64,000 bases of DNA from Ancylomarina sp. DW003 (lineage in GTDB: Bacteria > Bacteroidota > Bacteroidia > Bacteroidales > Marinifilaceae). The stretch covers positions 124,001 through 188,000 of the forward strand of contig NZ_JAKJSD010000008.1 in assembly GCF_029029505.1 (NCBI RefSeq), given 5' to 3'. Made by a program: the position numbers and the translations under genes. Of the stretch, positions 28,652-38,800 are shown piece by piece (positions within the stretch are counted from its first letter, which is position 1; each line of letters starts with the position of its first letter). The notes under the pieces are model-generated. The model saw only the letters and a list, made by a program, of their open reading frames with translations, ran no database searches and had not been told where the DNA came from.

Positions 28652-29674
28652 CTAGTTCGACTTAGTTAGGTTGATGTATTTTGTCTTCACAATATGGAAA
28701 GCCTCTTTCTTATTTCTTTCAATATCAACAATCCCCCAGTATTCTTCATTTGGTGCTCCGTCATATGGAACGCCGCTACTATTAGGTGCCCATCCACCAG
28801 TATCCAAGCTGTTATTATTCCCAGCTTTCCATAGCTCATCAACAAAAGCAAAAAGAGTTACTCCCGAACAAATTTCCTGATTGCTAAAAACAGATTCCAA
28901 AATATGTGATGTAGCATCAGCCTGAGCTAACTGGTTTTCACCTTGCTTATAGCCGTTCTTTGAAATCGTCATGTAACTGTCTGCTCCCGCTTCGGACAAA
29001 TACATGGGCTTATTACTTATTTCAGCCCACTGTGAAAAAACCTCTCCCGGCTTATCCCACCGATAGACATTCATCCCCCACACATCAATATTTGGACACA
29101 TTTTAATCGCCAGTGAATCCGGTAATTCTCCATGAGCAGTGGTAACAGGGTGAGAAGGATCATGCTGATGAATTTGCATTGCAGCCTTGTTTAAAGCTGT
29201 GTACCAATTCTTCATATCACCACCAAACCACTCGGGATGATAATTATATTCATTGCCAAGTTCCCAAAGCAGAATTGCATCATGATTCTTGTAGGTGTTT
29301 ATGTAATTGATAAAGGTTCCTGAAAGAATATCATTATGCCCACCTTGGTTGTAACCAAAGCCAATAATTACTTTTAGTCCGGCCTCATGTATCTCATCAA
29401 GAACAGAAACATCTGTTATGGGAGCATAAACCCTAATGGTATTTATTCCCGCCTCAAGCATTAAAGCCAAGTCTTCAGACAAATTATCAAAATTTCTTTT
29501 ATCACTGCCTTTGGGAACAGGATGATAGCATATCCCTTTGATTGTATAAACTGAATCGTTTAATAAAATATTCCTACCATCAATTGAAATGCTATTGATA
29601 TGAATTTCTTTACATGAAATAAGCAGCAAACTTATTGCAAAAATCAATACACTATTTTTCATCATAGTAAGCAT
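28652..29674 (-). CDS. Clan-A glycoside hydrolase lipoprotein (GH2/GH5/GH72-like TIM barrel)
   Basis: 340 residues; lipoprotein signal ending at C21 (SLLLISC), with translation probably beginning at one of the ATG codons in MLTMMKN. The rest is a single TIM barrel. Likely acid/base is E142 in LWELGNEYNYHPEW and likely nucleophile E228 in MYLSEAGADS. The segment INTIRVYAPITDVSVLDEIHEAGLKV resembles both the catalytic domain of GH2 and beta-1,3-glucanosyl enzymes such as GH72. The family number cannot be fixed by eye. Its position between GH30 and the mutarotase-like gene points to beta-glucan cleavage or transfer. Confidence 0.7.
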   Translation of the reverse strand: MLTMMKNSVLIFAISLLLISCKEIHINSISIDGRNILLNDSVYTIKGICYHPVPKGSDKRNFDNLSEDLALMLEAGINTIRVYAPITDVSVLDEIHEAGLKVIIGFGYNQGGHNDILSGTFINYINTYKNHDAILLWELGNEYNYHPEWFGGDMKNWYTALNKAAMQIHQHDPSHPVTTAHGELPDSLAIKMCPNIDVWGMNVYRWDKPGEVFSQWAEISNKPMYLSEAGADSYMTISKNGYKQGENQLAQADATSHILESVFSNQEICSGVTLFAFVDELWKAGNNNSLDTGGWAPNSSGVPYDGAPNEEYWGIVDIERNKKEAFHIVKTKYINLTKSN

Positions 29675-29702
29675 ATTTATTAGGTTTTATTACTATCAAG
29701 AC

Positions 29703-31187
29703 TTAAACAGGAATAATTACAGTTTGTAATGCCTGAGCATTAATCTGCACATCAACGGAACGATTTCCTAAGGAAATCTTCATGTTTTTAGCTTCTTCTT
29801 TCATATTCAAAATAACAAGAGCTATAGATCCATCAGGATTTTGTGCCGCTGTCATCATCAAATCATCATCTGAATTCTCAAAGCCAATACGAACAGCACC
29901 TGGTCTGATGTATTTGCTAAAATGAGCCAAAGTATAATACATTGGGGTAAAATACACCTCATCTTTTGCAGGATCAACAATTACAGGTGCCAAACACCAG
30001 TTACTGGCCCAATTGGGTCCACCTTGTGTATCCAAAACCATATTCCAATCTACCCATCCTTGTACCCAGTTGTTTAAACAACCAATAATATCTCGTGCAT
30101 AACGATATACCGGTACATATTTCGGATGAAGATATTTCTGATCATCCGGTGCCCAATCCCAGCCCCAATCGGTAGCTTCTTTCTTCCAATACCAGGCATC
30201 ATCATTCCAATGTGGCACTTCTGCATCAACACAGGCTTCCGACTGAATCATTAGCTTATTCGGTGCTTTATCATGCGTATATTGTAAGACATCAGGCATA
30301 TAATCGTAAGTACTGGCATACCAGTGGATCGCCATTCCATCAAAATATTTTGCTGATTCTTCATCTTTATACATGATATCTGCCCACTCTTTAAGCTCAT
30401 CTCTGTTCTGATCGTATCCTAAAATCTTAACATTATGACTGTGATCTTTTAATTTTGGTCCCAGATGCTTGCTTACAAATTCTACCATTTCTTCTGGTGT
30501 ATAATGCATACTCTCCCAGTTGCTGTTATTTCCCAAAGGCTCATTCTCTACAGTTAATCCCCAAATATCAATTCCTTCGCTTTTATAGGCATCAATATAT
30601 TTTGAGAAAAATAGCGCCCAGGTATCGTAGTATTCAGGTAATAATTTACCACCTTTCCAATCCTTGTTATCCTTCATCCAAGGTGGTGCTGTCCATGGGG
30701 AAGAAAGAATTTTGAATCCATCTTCTGATAGTTCCATTGCAGCCTTAATCATTGGAATGATATCATCTTGATCTTCTTTAATTGAAAAGTTCTCCAAAGC
30801 CATATCTCCTGCTACAGGAGCGTAAGAATAGTTGCTCAATGAAAAATCACATGAATTAATATGCGTTCGAGTTAACGAATATTTCGCTCCATCAGAACCA
30901 AAGTATGCGTCTAAAATCAAATGACGATTTTTCGGACTAAGCTGATTAAGCAAATAGGCCGATGATTCCGTAAAAGACCCACCAAAACCTGTAATCGTCT
31001 GATATTTTTCGTCAGGCTTTATCATGATAAGCACATCAGTAGATTTTGATTCTGATGTCTCTATCTTTTGAAGCTTGTTTCCTGCTGCTGACGTTTCAAA
31101 AACATCAACAAGTAAGTTTTTATCTTCTGTATTACAAACCGTCATACCAACGCTTATAAATATTCCTATTAGATACTTAAATTTCAT
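29703..31187 (-). CDS. GH30 beta-glucanase (likely beta-1,6-specific) lipoprotein
   Basis: 494 residues with a lipoprotein signal (MKFKYLIGIFISVGMTVC, C18). Family motifs are GFGGSFTESSAYLL, FKILSSPWTAPPWMKDN, the acid/base region WGLTVENEP (E216) and the nucleophile region KLMIQSEACVD (E317), followed by the WVDWNMVLDTQGGPNW block and a C-terminal beta-sandwich ending IIPV. GH30 subfamilies 1 and 3 include glucosylceramidases and beta-1,6-glucanases; in a laminarin locus removal of beta-1,6 branches is the expected job. It lies 17 bases after the permease gene. Confidence 0.92.
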   Translation of the reverse strand: MKFKYLIGIFISVGMTVCNTEDKNLLVDVFETSAAGNKLQKIETSESKSTDVLIMIKPDEKYQTITGFGGSFTESSAYLLNQLSPKNRHLILDAYFGSDGAKYSLTRTHINSCDFSLSNYSYAPVAGDMALENFSIKEDQDDIIPMIKAAMELSEDGFKILSSPWTAPPWMKDNKDWKGGKLLPEYYDTWALFFSKYIDAYKSEGIDIWGLTVENEPLGNNSNWESMHYTPEEMVEFVSKHLGPKLKDHSHNVKILGYDQNRDELKEWADIMYKDEESAKYFDGMAIHWYASTYDYMPDVLQYTHDKAPNKLMIQSEACVDAEVPHWNDDAWYWKKEATDWGWDWAPDDQKYLHPKYVPVYRYARDIIGCLNNWVQGWVDWNMVLDTQGGPNWASNWCLAPVIVDPAKDEVYFTPMYYTLAHFSKYIRPGAVRIGFENSDDDLMMTAAQNPDGSIALVILNMKEEAKNMKISLGNRSVDVQINAQALQTVIIPV

Positions 31188-31204
31188 GATTGAATAAAGT
31201 TTTA

Positions 31205-32641
31205 TTAATGTTTTACCTTTCCTCTGCGTGCAATTAAAGCTTGGCGAATTTCGAGTGCTCGCTCTTCCGAAATACTATACTTCATCATCATCCAGATGGC
31301 AATGAGTGCAAAAAATATTGGTATAATTATATCAGCCAACCTCAGATTAATCAACGATTCTGCGGTTTGTATTTCTGCATTTTGATCAAATCCAACCATT
31401 TTTAAAACCACACCACTTACCAAAAATGCAAGGGCAGTTCCCAATTTCACCATCAACCAATACACGGCTCCAAACATTCCCTCACGGCGTGTTCCATTAT
31501 TCAATTCATCTAAATCACAAACATCTGCAGTCATCGACATCATTAGGGTAAACAAACCGCCTATACCGAATGAGATTAATGGCAATGGTATAAACATTAA
31601 CCACGGGTTAGCAGGATTAAATCCCCACCACTTTAATATATATCCAACAATAGAAAGCAAAGTAGAAATTATAAAGGCCTTTCTCTTTCCAACTTTTGTG
31701 GAAATATAAGTTACAAGTGGAATAATAAGAAATGCCGTAAACCCAGCGTTAACAGTACTAAACCAAGGTGGCCAAGCACCAGCTGCACTTATGCTACCAT
31801 CAAATAAATAATACAGAATAATGAAGTATGAAAACTGCGCAATAGTCTGAAATCCATTGAATATCAAAAATGTAGCACCACACAATTTAACAAATGGCTT
31901 ACAGGTTAAAGTTTGAACTATTGCTGCCCAAAATTCTTTAAGATTTGCTCCAAGCTTTTTCATACTTAATTTGGATTCGCTCTCCAAATCTGGTAGTTTA
32001 AGTTCCTTACAAAACAGTGCAGGTAAAGCTCCCAGTATGATGCTTGCACCACCAACCCAGACCGACAATACTCTCACCCCGGTTGTTGATTCCTCGAAAA
32101 AGAAATCAGAGTTACCTATCAAAATCCAAAACCATGGAGCAATCACCCATGCCATCTGTCCAAAAAACTGACCAACTGCCATTAATCTGGTTCGTTCATT
32201 GTAATCCGGTGTCATTTCGTATCCCAATCCAATAAATGGTGTAGAGTAAATAGTAAACGACAGGAAGAAAATTACTGATAGGATTAAAAAGTAAAAGAAA
32301 TTATACATTTCAGAATTCTCTGGGTGTAATTGCCATAATGCCATAAAAGCAATACCGGTAATCATACTTCCCAAAAGAATATAAGGTTTTCTTCGCCCCC
32401 AACGAGTACGGGTATTGTCTGAAATATACCCCATAATCGGGTCAATCAGTGCATCGAAAAACTTTGGTAAGGCAGACAATAAACCAGCTAAAACCGGATC
32501 CATTTTAAATCCGTAAATAAGGTAGAACATAAAAACACCCAAAGCCGCCGGATATAGGTTAATTGTTAACTGTCCTGCTCCATAAGCTGCTTTCTGTCCG
32601 AAAGGAACTATATCTTCCACTGCCGTTTTATAGGGTGCCAT
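31205..32641 (-). CDS. GPH-family (MelB-like) sugar permease, first copy
   Basis: 478 residues, no cleaved signal, about 12 membrane segments. The motif KFFDALIDPIMGYISDNTRTRWGRRKPY is diagnostic for sodium/proton-coupled glycoside symporters. The C-terminal tail is short and basic (RRGKVKH). It sits between the GH17 cluster and GH30 and should import glucose or laminari-oligosaccharides released in the periplasm. It is one of three inner-membrane permeases in the locus, which argues for several product sizes. Confidence 0.9.
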   Translation of the reverse strand: MAPYKTAVEDIVPFGQKAAYGAGQLTINLYPAALGVFMFYLIYGFKMDPVLAGLLSALPKFFDALIDPIMGYISDNTRTRWGRRKPYILLGSMITGIAFMALWQLHPENSEMYNFFYFLILSVIFFLSFTIYSTPFIGLGYEMTPDYNERTRLMAVGQFFGQMAWVIAPWFWILIGNSDFFFEESTTGVRVLSVWVGGASIILGALPALFCKELKLPDLESESKLSMKKLGANLKEFWAAIVQTLTCKPFVKLCGATFLIFNGFQTIAQFSYFIILYYLFDGSISAAGAWPPWFSTVNAGFTAFLIIPLVTYISTKVGKRKAFIISTLLSIVGYILKWWGFNPANPWLMFIPLPLISFGIGGLFTLMMSMTADVCDLDELNNGTRREGMFGAVYWLMVKLGTALAFLVSGVVLKMVGFDQNAEIQTAESLINLRLADIIIPIFFALIAIWMMMKYSISEERALEIRQALIARRGKVKH

Positions 32642-32688
32642 AATATTTTTATTTTAGATGTGAGACATTAAAAATGAGATTTTAATCC

Positions 32689-33783
32689 TTAAAGCTCAGG
32701 ATAAAGAGTTTGAATCACTTTTTTGGGTTTACGGTCGACTGTAAATAATCCCCAGTGTTTTTCAGCTCCTAAAGGATTGGCTGTTTCTCCTTTCCAATCC
32801 TCATCAAAGGCTTCAAAAAAGAAAGTAGTTATATTCACATCAGCAGACCATCTCATCAAATCGTTATAATATTGTTCTTGCTTTTCTTCACTTGCGCGCT
32901 CTCCAAATTCTGAAGCAACAGTGGCCCAACCGGCTTCAGTAATCACTATTTTACTATTGGGTAAAGCATTACGCACTTTTTGTACATTTTCTATTGTGTA
33001 AGACATGGCTTCATCAATATCTTTTCCTTCCCAAACCGGATAGACATGGATAGAGATAAAATCCACAGCTTTGGCAAGTTTTTTACCATTTAAGGCCCAC
33101 CAGTCATAATTATCAGCAACGGTAACTGGTTGTTTAATTGCCTTCTGAACTTTCTGAACATAGGTAATAATAGAATCTGTATCTACCTTGTGGTCATTCC
33201 ATTCAACTAATGCTTCATTACCAACATTAACAGCAACAATTATATCTGAATATTGATTTGCTAAGAGAATTCCTTTCTGAATTTCTTCCTGATTTGCTAT
33301 ACTATTCTTATCAAGAACTTCTTGTCTAATAGGTTCAGTTAACCATTCACAAGTTTCATGAGCACTTAATTCTGCTTTTAACCAAATGCCCAGCATTACT
33401 TTGATATCAAGCTTATTTTCTTTGATTATTCGCAATACGGCCTCTGAATTTTCACCAGAATCGTAAAGACGAATCAAATTGAAAAGTGAATCCTGAGAAA
33501 TAATCTTCAAATCTTCAAGAACCTGCTCATCTGTAGGATTTATAGCACCTTCACCTCTGTCTGGATGCTGTCCCGTTCTAAAGCCTGAATAACAAACTGC
33601 TCGCGAAACACCGCATAATAAATCATCTGTACTTTGCTTAATCGCTTTCATCTCCAGTTCTGTTTCGTTTGTAATGGCTTGTTTGGGCTTACTCGTTTGT
33701 TTACAGCAAATAAGACTAAATGAAAAAAGGATGAGTAGTGCCAAATTGGCTATTTTTCTATTGATTCGTTGATCTGAAATCAT
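32689..33783 (-). CDS. GH17 beta-1,3-glucanase lipoprotein
   Basis: 364 residues with a lipoprotein signal (LILFSFSLICC, cysteine at 26 or 27). The GH17 barrel starts at about residue 58 (GVSRAVCYSGFRTGQHP). Acid/base E190 in VNVGNEALVEW and nucleophile E283 in VITEAGWATV are clear, and the ending EKHWGLFTVDRKPKK is shared with the next gene. GH17 enzymes of marine Bacteroidota cut beta-1,3-glucan, often in exo mode. The lipoprotein anchor places it in the periplasm or outer membrane, unlike the two GH17 genes upstream. Confidence 0.9.
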   Translation of the reverse strand: MISDQRINRKIANLALLILFSFSLICCKQTSKPKQAITNETELEMKAIKQSTDDLLCGVSRAVCYSGFRTGQHPDRGEGAINPTDEQVLEDLKIISQDSLFNLIRLYDSGENSEAVLRIIKENKLDIKVMLGIWLKAELSAHETCEWLTEPIRQEVLDKNSIANQEEIQKGILLANQYSDIIVAVNVGNEALVEWNDHKVDTDSIITYVQKVQKAIKQPVTVADNYDWWALNGKKLAKAVDFISIHVYPVWEGKDIDEAMSYTIENVQKVRNALPNSKIVITEAGWATVASEFGERASEEKQEQYYNDLMRWSADVNITTFFFEAFDEDWKGETANPLGAEKHWGLFTVDRKPKKVIQTLYPEL

Positions 33784-33855
33784 GAGTTGTATTTTAGGTG
33801 TTAGGTTCGTTTTAGTTCAGACAGTCAGGTTTTCTTTTTATTCCGTTAAGAATCT

Positions 33856-34794
33856 CTAAACCATACTGAGTTCCATTTTTTGCATGAGCTTCTTTGGTTT
33901 TCGGTCAATGGTAAACAGCCCCCAGTGTTTTTCAGGCTCCAAGGGTTCATTTGATCCTTTCCAAGACTCATCGAAAGCTTCGAAATAAAAAGTAAGAATC
34001 TCTTCCTCATCTGTCCAACTCATTAGGTCTTCAAAATAAATCGCCTGTAAATCTTCACTCACATTATGAGGATCAATCCCTCTACCATTAGAATTTGTTG
34101 CCCATCCAGCCTCAGTAATCACAACTGGTTTGTGAGGGTACCTGTCAGCAACGCTATAGTAATTCTGCTTGGTGTATTCTAAAGCCTCATGAATATTTTT
34201 ATATTCCCAAACCGGATAGGTATGTATCGAGATGAAATCAACTTCTTCCACCAACTCGTGTAATTTTTCCTGCCATGGCACGTAGTTCTCGCAAAATGTA
34301 ACAGGCTGTTTGGTTCCCATTTTAATTAGCCTCACATACTTAATTACATCTTGAATCGGTACGTAATGATCTGTCCAATGCACCAAAGCTTCATTTCCTG
34401 CAGATAAGGAAAAAATAATATCAGGGTATTCATTTGCCAATTGAATCAGCTTCTTAATTTGGTTAAGGTTCTTCGCCTTGTTTTCAGCCAATTCCTCTTC
34501 AGAATAAAAACCTCCCCATGGGCAGCCAAAATTATTCATCTCAGCCCCAATGTAAGCTCCAAGCATAACCTTAAAATCCAGATTTTCATTTTGAATTACT
34601 TCCAAAACAATATCCGTATGCTTATCACAGTCGTACAAACGCAAGTATTTCCAATGGCCATGAAGAATTAAAAGATCCTCCTTTATTTGTTCGTAGCTTG
34701 GAAATATACCTGATTCAGGGCTTTGTCCCTCTCTGAAACCTGAATAACAAATCGCTTTTCCAGGTTCTATATTTAATTGTTCTTTGATCTTCAT
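33856..34794 (-). CDS. GH17 beta-1,3-glucanase-like enzyme without signal peptide
   Basis: 312 residues beginning directly with MKIKEQLNIEPGKAICYSGF, so there is no export signal. Catalytic pair: E135 in LSAGNEALVHW and E228 in VITEAGWATNS. It is a clear paralog of the lipoprotein GH17 downstream (shared YSGFR-GQ-P, IDRKPKK, FYFEAFDESWKG). If truly cytoplasmic, it would act on imported laminari-oligosaccharides, alongside GH149. The start is 3 bases after the stop of the third GH17. Confidence 0.88.
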   Translation of the reverse strand: MKIKEQLNIEPGKAICYSGFREGQSPESGIFPSYEQIKEDLLILHGHWKYLRLYDCDKHTDIVLEVIQNENLDFKVMLGAYIGAEMNNFGCPWGGFYSEEELAENKAKNLNQIKKLIQLANEYPDIIFSLSAGNEALVHWTDHYVPIQDVIKYVRLIKMGTKQPVTFCENYVPWQEKLHELVEEVDFISIHTYPVWEYKNIHEALEYTKQNYYSVADRYPHKPVVITEAGWATNSNGRGIDPHNVSEDLQAIYFEDLMSWTDEEEILTFYFEAFDESWKGSNEPLEPEKHWGLFTIDRKPKKLMQKMELSMV

Positions 34795-34797
34795 ACT

Positions 34798-35727
34798 TTA
34801 CTGATGTGTGTGCTTAGCTTGTGATTGTAATTCAACTGATGGTTTAAATTTTGGTTTCTCATCCTTATCCCAAATTCCCCAATAGGCTCCAACATCACCC
34901 TCGTCGTCGGTTTTCCAGGTCTCATCGAAAGATGAAAAGTAGAAAATATCAATATCCTCTTTCTTAGACCATAATTGTGTATTGATAAAATATTTAAGAG
35001 CATTTTCTTCAGAAGGCTCAGCACCATGAAATTTTTCGCCAACATTAGGCCAGCCAGTCTCTGTGATGATTACTTTTTTCCCATTACCAGCTCTAAGTGC
35101 ACGATTGTACATATCCTTCATATAAAGATAAGAGTGTTCCAAACTGCAACCTTCCCAAAAGGGATAGCAATTCGCCAATATTAGGTCACAAGCTTCAGTA
35201 ATTCTTGGACGATTGCCAAATTCATAATAGGCATCAACGTAGCCAACCTGAATCCCTGGAAGCGCTTTTTTCACCCTGTAGATATAGTCCAAAAGTTCAT
35301 CTTCAGTTAAGTCTTCACGGTATAACACCTCATTACCTACGGCAACAATATCAGCATCACCAGCTTTCGCGACCTTAATAAGCCCCTCTATTTCCAGCTC
35401 ATTAATACTTTTGTATTTGCCCAACCAGGCTCCAACCATGGTTTTCATACCATTCTGTTTGGCAATTTTAGGGATTAACTCATTTCCTTCGGTGCATGAA
35501 AATGATCTCACCCATTGGGTATGCGGTTTAATAATATCGATTCGTCTTCTGATTTGTTCTTCGCTTATTTCTGTGCCGGGCTCCTGTCCATCGAGATAAG
35601 GGCTGAAACATAGTCCATGCATCCCATCATTCAACATTTGATTATAAAGAGCTAATAGTTCAGCCTTTGTTTTGTTAGAAAAATCACTACCAGCTAGGGA
35701 CATTAAATATTCACTGCGTACAGACAT
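34798..35727 (-). CDS. Divergent GH17-like enzyme without signal peptide
   Basis: 309 residues, starting MSVRSEYLMSLAGSDFSNKT with no signal peptide. Likely acid/base E133 in VAVGNEVLYRE and nucleophile E223 in VIITETGWPNVG, the more classical GH17 form of the motif (TGWP). It is more distant from the other two GH17 genes. It would be cytoplasmic, and follows the GH149 gene after an 82-base gap that holds a strong hairpin. Role: hydrolysis or transglycosylation of beta-1,3-gluco-oligosaccharides. Confidence 0.85.
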   Translation of the reverse strand: MSVRSEYLMSLAGSDFSNKTKAELLALYNQMLNDGMHGLCFSPYLDGQEPGTEISEEQIRRRIDIIKPHTQWVRSFSCTEGNELIPKIAKQNGMKTMVGAWLGKYKSINELEIEGLIKVAKAGDADIVAVGNEVLYREDLTEDELLDYIYRVKKALPGIQVGYVDAYYEFGNRPRITEACDLILANCYPFWEGCSLEHSYLYMKDMYNRALRAGNGKKVIITETGWPNVGEKFHGAEPSEENALKYFINTQLWSKKEDIDIFYFSSFDETWKTDDEGDVGAYWGIWDKDEKPKFKPSVELQSQAKHTHQ

Positions 35728-35757
35728 GGTATAGGGATTAAATAGTTAGATTAAGAA

Positions 35758-35800
35758 GTATCTGCATAAGCAAAGCATAAAACGATGCTTATACAGATAC
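35758..35800 (-). promoter_or_regulatory. Strong hairpin between GH149 and GH17 genes
   Basis: gtatctgcataagca pairs with tgcttatacagatac over 15 bp (one G-U on the transcript) with a 13-base loop. The minus-strand bases after it are only mildly T-rich, so partial termination or an mRNA end-point that sets different levels for the two halves of the operon is likely. Confidence 0.6.
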
Positions 35801-35809
35801 CTTATTTTA

Positions 35810-38800
35810 TTAATTCGTTGTGATTGATAATTCAATCCTTTCAACTTCACCACCTCGATTAAATATCAAAGCACTTGTCTCCTCGTCAATTCTATTGTTT
35901 GGAATGACTTCTGTTTTTCCACTTTTAAATGCAATTACGATTTGAGTCTTTTCACCTGAAGTATAGATTACAGGCACTTTACAGAATGTAAATCCTAATT
36001 GCCCTGCACCAAGAGAAATTATCTGCTTCTCTCCATTCATATCATAGTAAACGAATCGTTCGCCTTGACTCAACAATTCCTGATCGTTTAATAGAGATGT
36101 GTCAAATACGATTTCTCCGTGATTAACATGGATACCCAGTTCACCCATTCTAGAGATGAAATCCTCTTTTACCTGACCTGTCATACCTGGTTGTTGAGCT
36201 CCAGCAGTAGAAGGTGTATGAGAATAGGCATCGGTTGGGAAAGCGCCATATAAATCAGGTGATTTATATAATCCAATACCAGCCTTAATCTCAAAATAAT
36301 GGTCTTTAATTTTGCCTAAAGTAATCGGGCTGCCCCCTTCTTGTATGGCGTTAAAATAGCTTTCCTGTGCAGCCAGTAATAATTTTGAAACCATATGCCA
36401 GTAGATACTGCCCAATCCTTCAAAACCATAAAAAGTACCCGAACGACCCGTAAAAGATTGGTGATCGAATATCTCTTCGAAAATATCTAGCACCTTGTCT
36501 TTCTCTTCCTTAAGAAGCTGAGCGTAAACATCTGATTTTAGATCGTTCATTGCATTATTCAATACTTCTGCATTTCTGAATGTGCCATTAAAGTGATACC
36601 CACCCATGCCGTCAACAGTAATAATTGAAGAATCATTATCAGCAATCAGCTGACTCAACAATTTGGATTCCTTAACACGATTTTCTGGGATATTATTTTT
36701 TTCGGTAAAACGCGGTAATTGTCTGTTTGGATAGAGGAAATAACTGTATTGATCTCGTCTAAACAGTTCACTCCACTTTAAACAATTCAACACATCAAGA
36801 CTTTCCTCAGCATTTAAATAACCAGAACTTAAAACAGCAACCTGTCCTTCAAGCATTTCATATAAATAGCGAACAGAAACAGTATCATCCGCAAAAGAAA
36901 TGAGATTATAGGCATGATAAAGCCCGTCTTCACGCTTGTTCACTTTTATGGATTGATCCATATACATTAGAGCCAGATTGGTGAATTCGAGTAATTCGCT
37001 CACTTTTACAGTTTCTTTCAAACCTGAAAAAGAATTTTCATAAATTCCATTTCGATACGTGCTTCCTGCTTCACCCAAGATATCTGCGAAACGACGTCTG
37101 TCTTCATCTGAAAATCCATTTTCTAAAAGACCTGCATTTGCAACAAACAGACTATAAATGGAATCCAATAAGGTTTTGACTTCCTCTGAAATATGAATTT
37201 CCTCTATTGAAATTTCATTAAACTTTTCAGACCAGAACTTTAGGAATCGCCTTAGGTAACACAAAGTAACCATAGACACACCATTACCTACAAGGGCATT
37301 GTTGGCATCATTCCATTCCGGACGTTGTGTATTTAACCAAATACCCGCTTCAGGAATAAAGTTGCTCAGCTTAGTCAAAAGTGTTACTAATATCTTTTCA
37401 GTTAGATTAACTTGATACAAGCCATCGTCACCATTCTTCAATAATCTGGCATCAGCACCAATATGGTCAACCATTTCTCTAATCTGATCATTTAGATCAT
37501 AATCGAACTCAATCGTATCTTGTGGATTCTTTACGATATCCTTATATGATTTAATTCTGTAAGGCACATTGGCATAGACAAAATTCTCTTTGGTAAGTAG
37601 ATTATCCAATCTCCCAGGATGGTATTCATTGGATAACTCAAGAAACTTTTGAAGATATATGATCTGGTGATCGCCCCAGTACCCAATATAAGCCCATGGA
37701 TCATTAGGATCTGGACACTCCCAGTCAATACCTTCTCTTGTAATTCGGTATGGATTATAACCATCAGCAGTTGAAGCGTTGACAAACTTACTGATCATAC
37801 CTTCCAAAAACTCAGGGTATGAAAGCCCTAAAGCCTCCCAGTTTTGGAAAATATCACGCCAGTTTCCCTGATAGTTTAATTTTGGTGAGCCGTCATCATT
37901 TTTTGTTTCGATAGCGAACTGATTCCAAGGTCGACTTGGATCACCATGTCTTCTACTAAATGTTAAAGGAAGATATTCATAACAGATTCTGATCAAATCT
38001 GAATTGCCTGTCTTTTCAGCCAATTGGTTCAGTTCTGTATAAGTAATTTCAGCTGGTAATTGATCAATCCACTCCTGAAACTGATTAGCGATTGGTTTAT
38101 TCGTTTGTTGAACAAACAATTTAAAATCAGCAGAGTCTACAAGGTAATTATCTACAAAAATACCACCTCGCATCACATTGAATAGGGTATTTGAAAAATG
38201 ACGAGCATAACTCAAATCATCCTCTCCCATTTGCAAACCATCGGCATCAGCAACAATTTTGATCAAATTCTTAGTTCCTAAAGCAATATCTTCCGCTATT
38301 AAATCGGCAATATTCTTTTCGGTTTTAATAAACTTATCCAGATTGGCTACTGCTACGCTATCCTGATTCAGTTCTGTAATAATCATCCATTCTCTGGATT
38401 CATTTTGCTCCAACTCAAGCTCTGAATTCAAAAAATAAGCGCCTTTAGCAGCTCTTATGTCAACTTCAGTTTCAACAGGATACCCCTGTTTAAAGCGATC
38501 AACTTGTTTAGCTGACAACAGAATTTTACTACCTTCTAATCCATGGGACCAAACCGTTGAAGTTTTCAAGGACTCACTGGGTTCCGCTCTATCAACAGGA
38601 ATTGAGCTCAGCATATATAAACCAAGACCACTTTCCTCAAGTAGTTCACACTTTTTATAGGCATCTAATAAATTACTATATTCATTCTGAAAATCGTAAT
38701 CAACACCACTAGGAAGGATATTTTCAATCCCATCAATAATCTCGAATTTTACTGTTTTATCACTTAGGTTGGAAACCTTGGATGTTTTCACAAAACCAAA

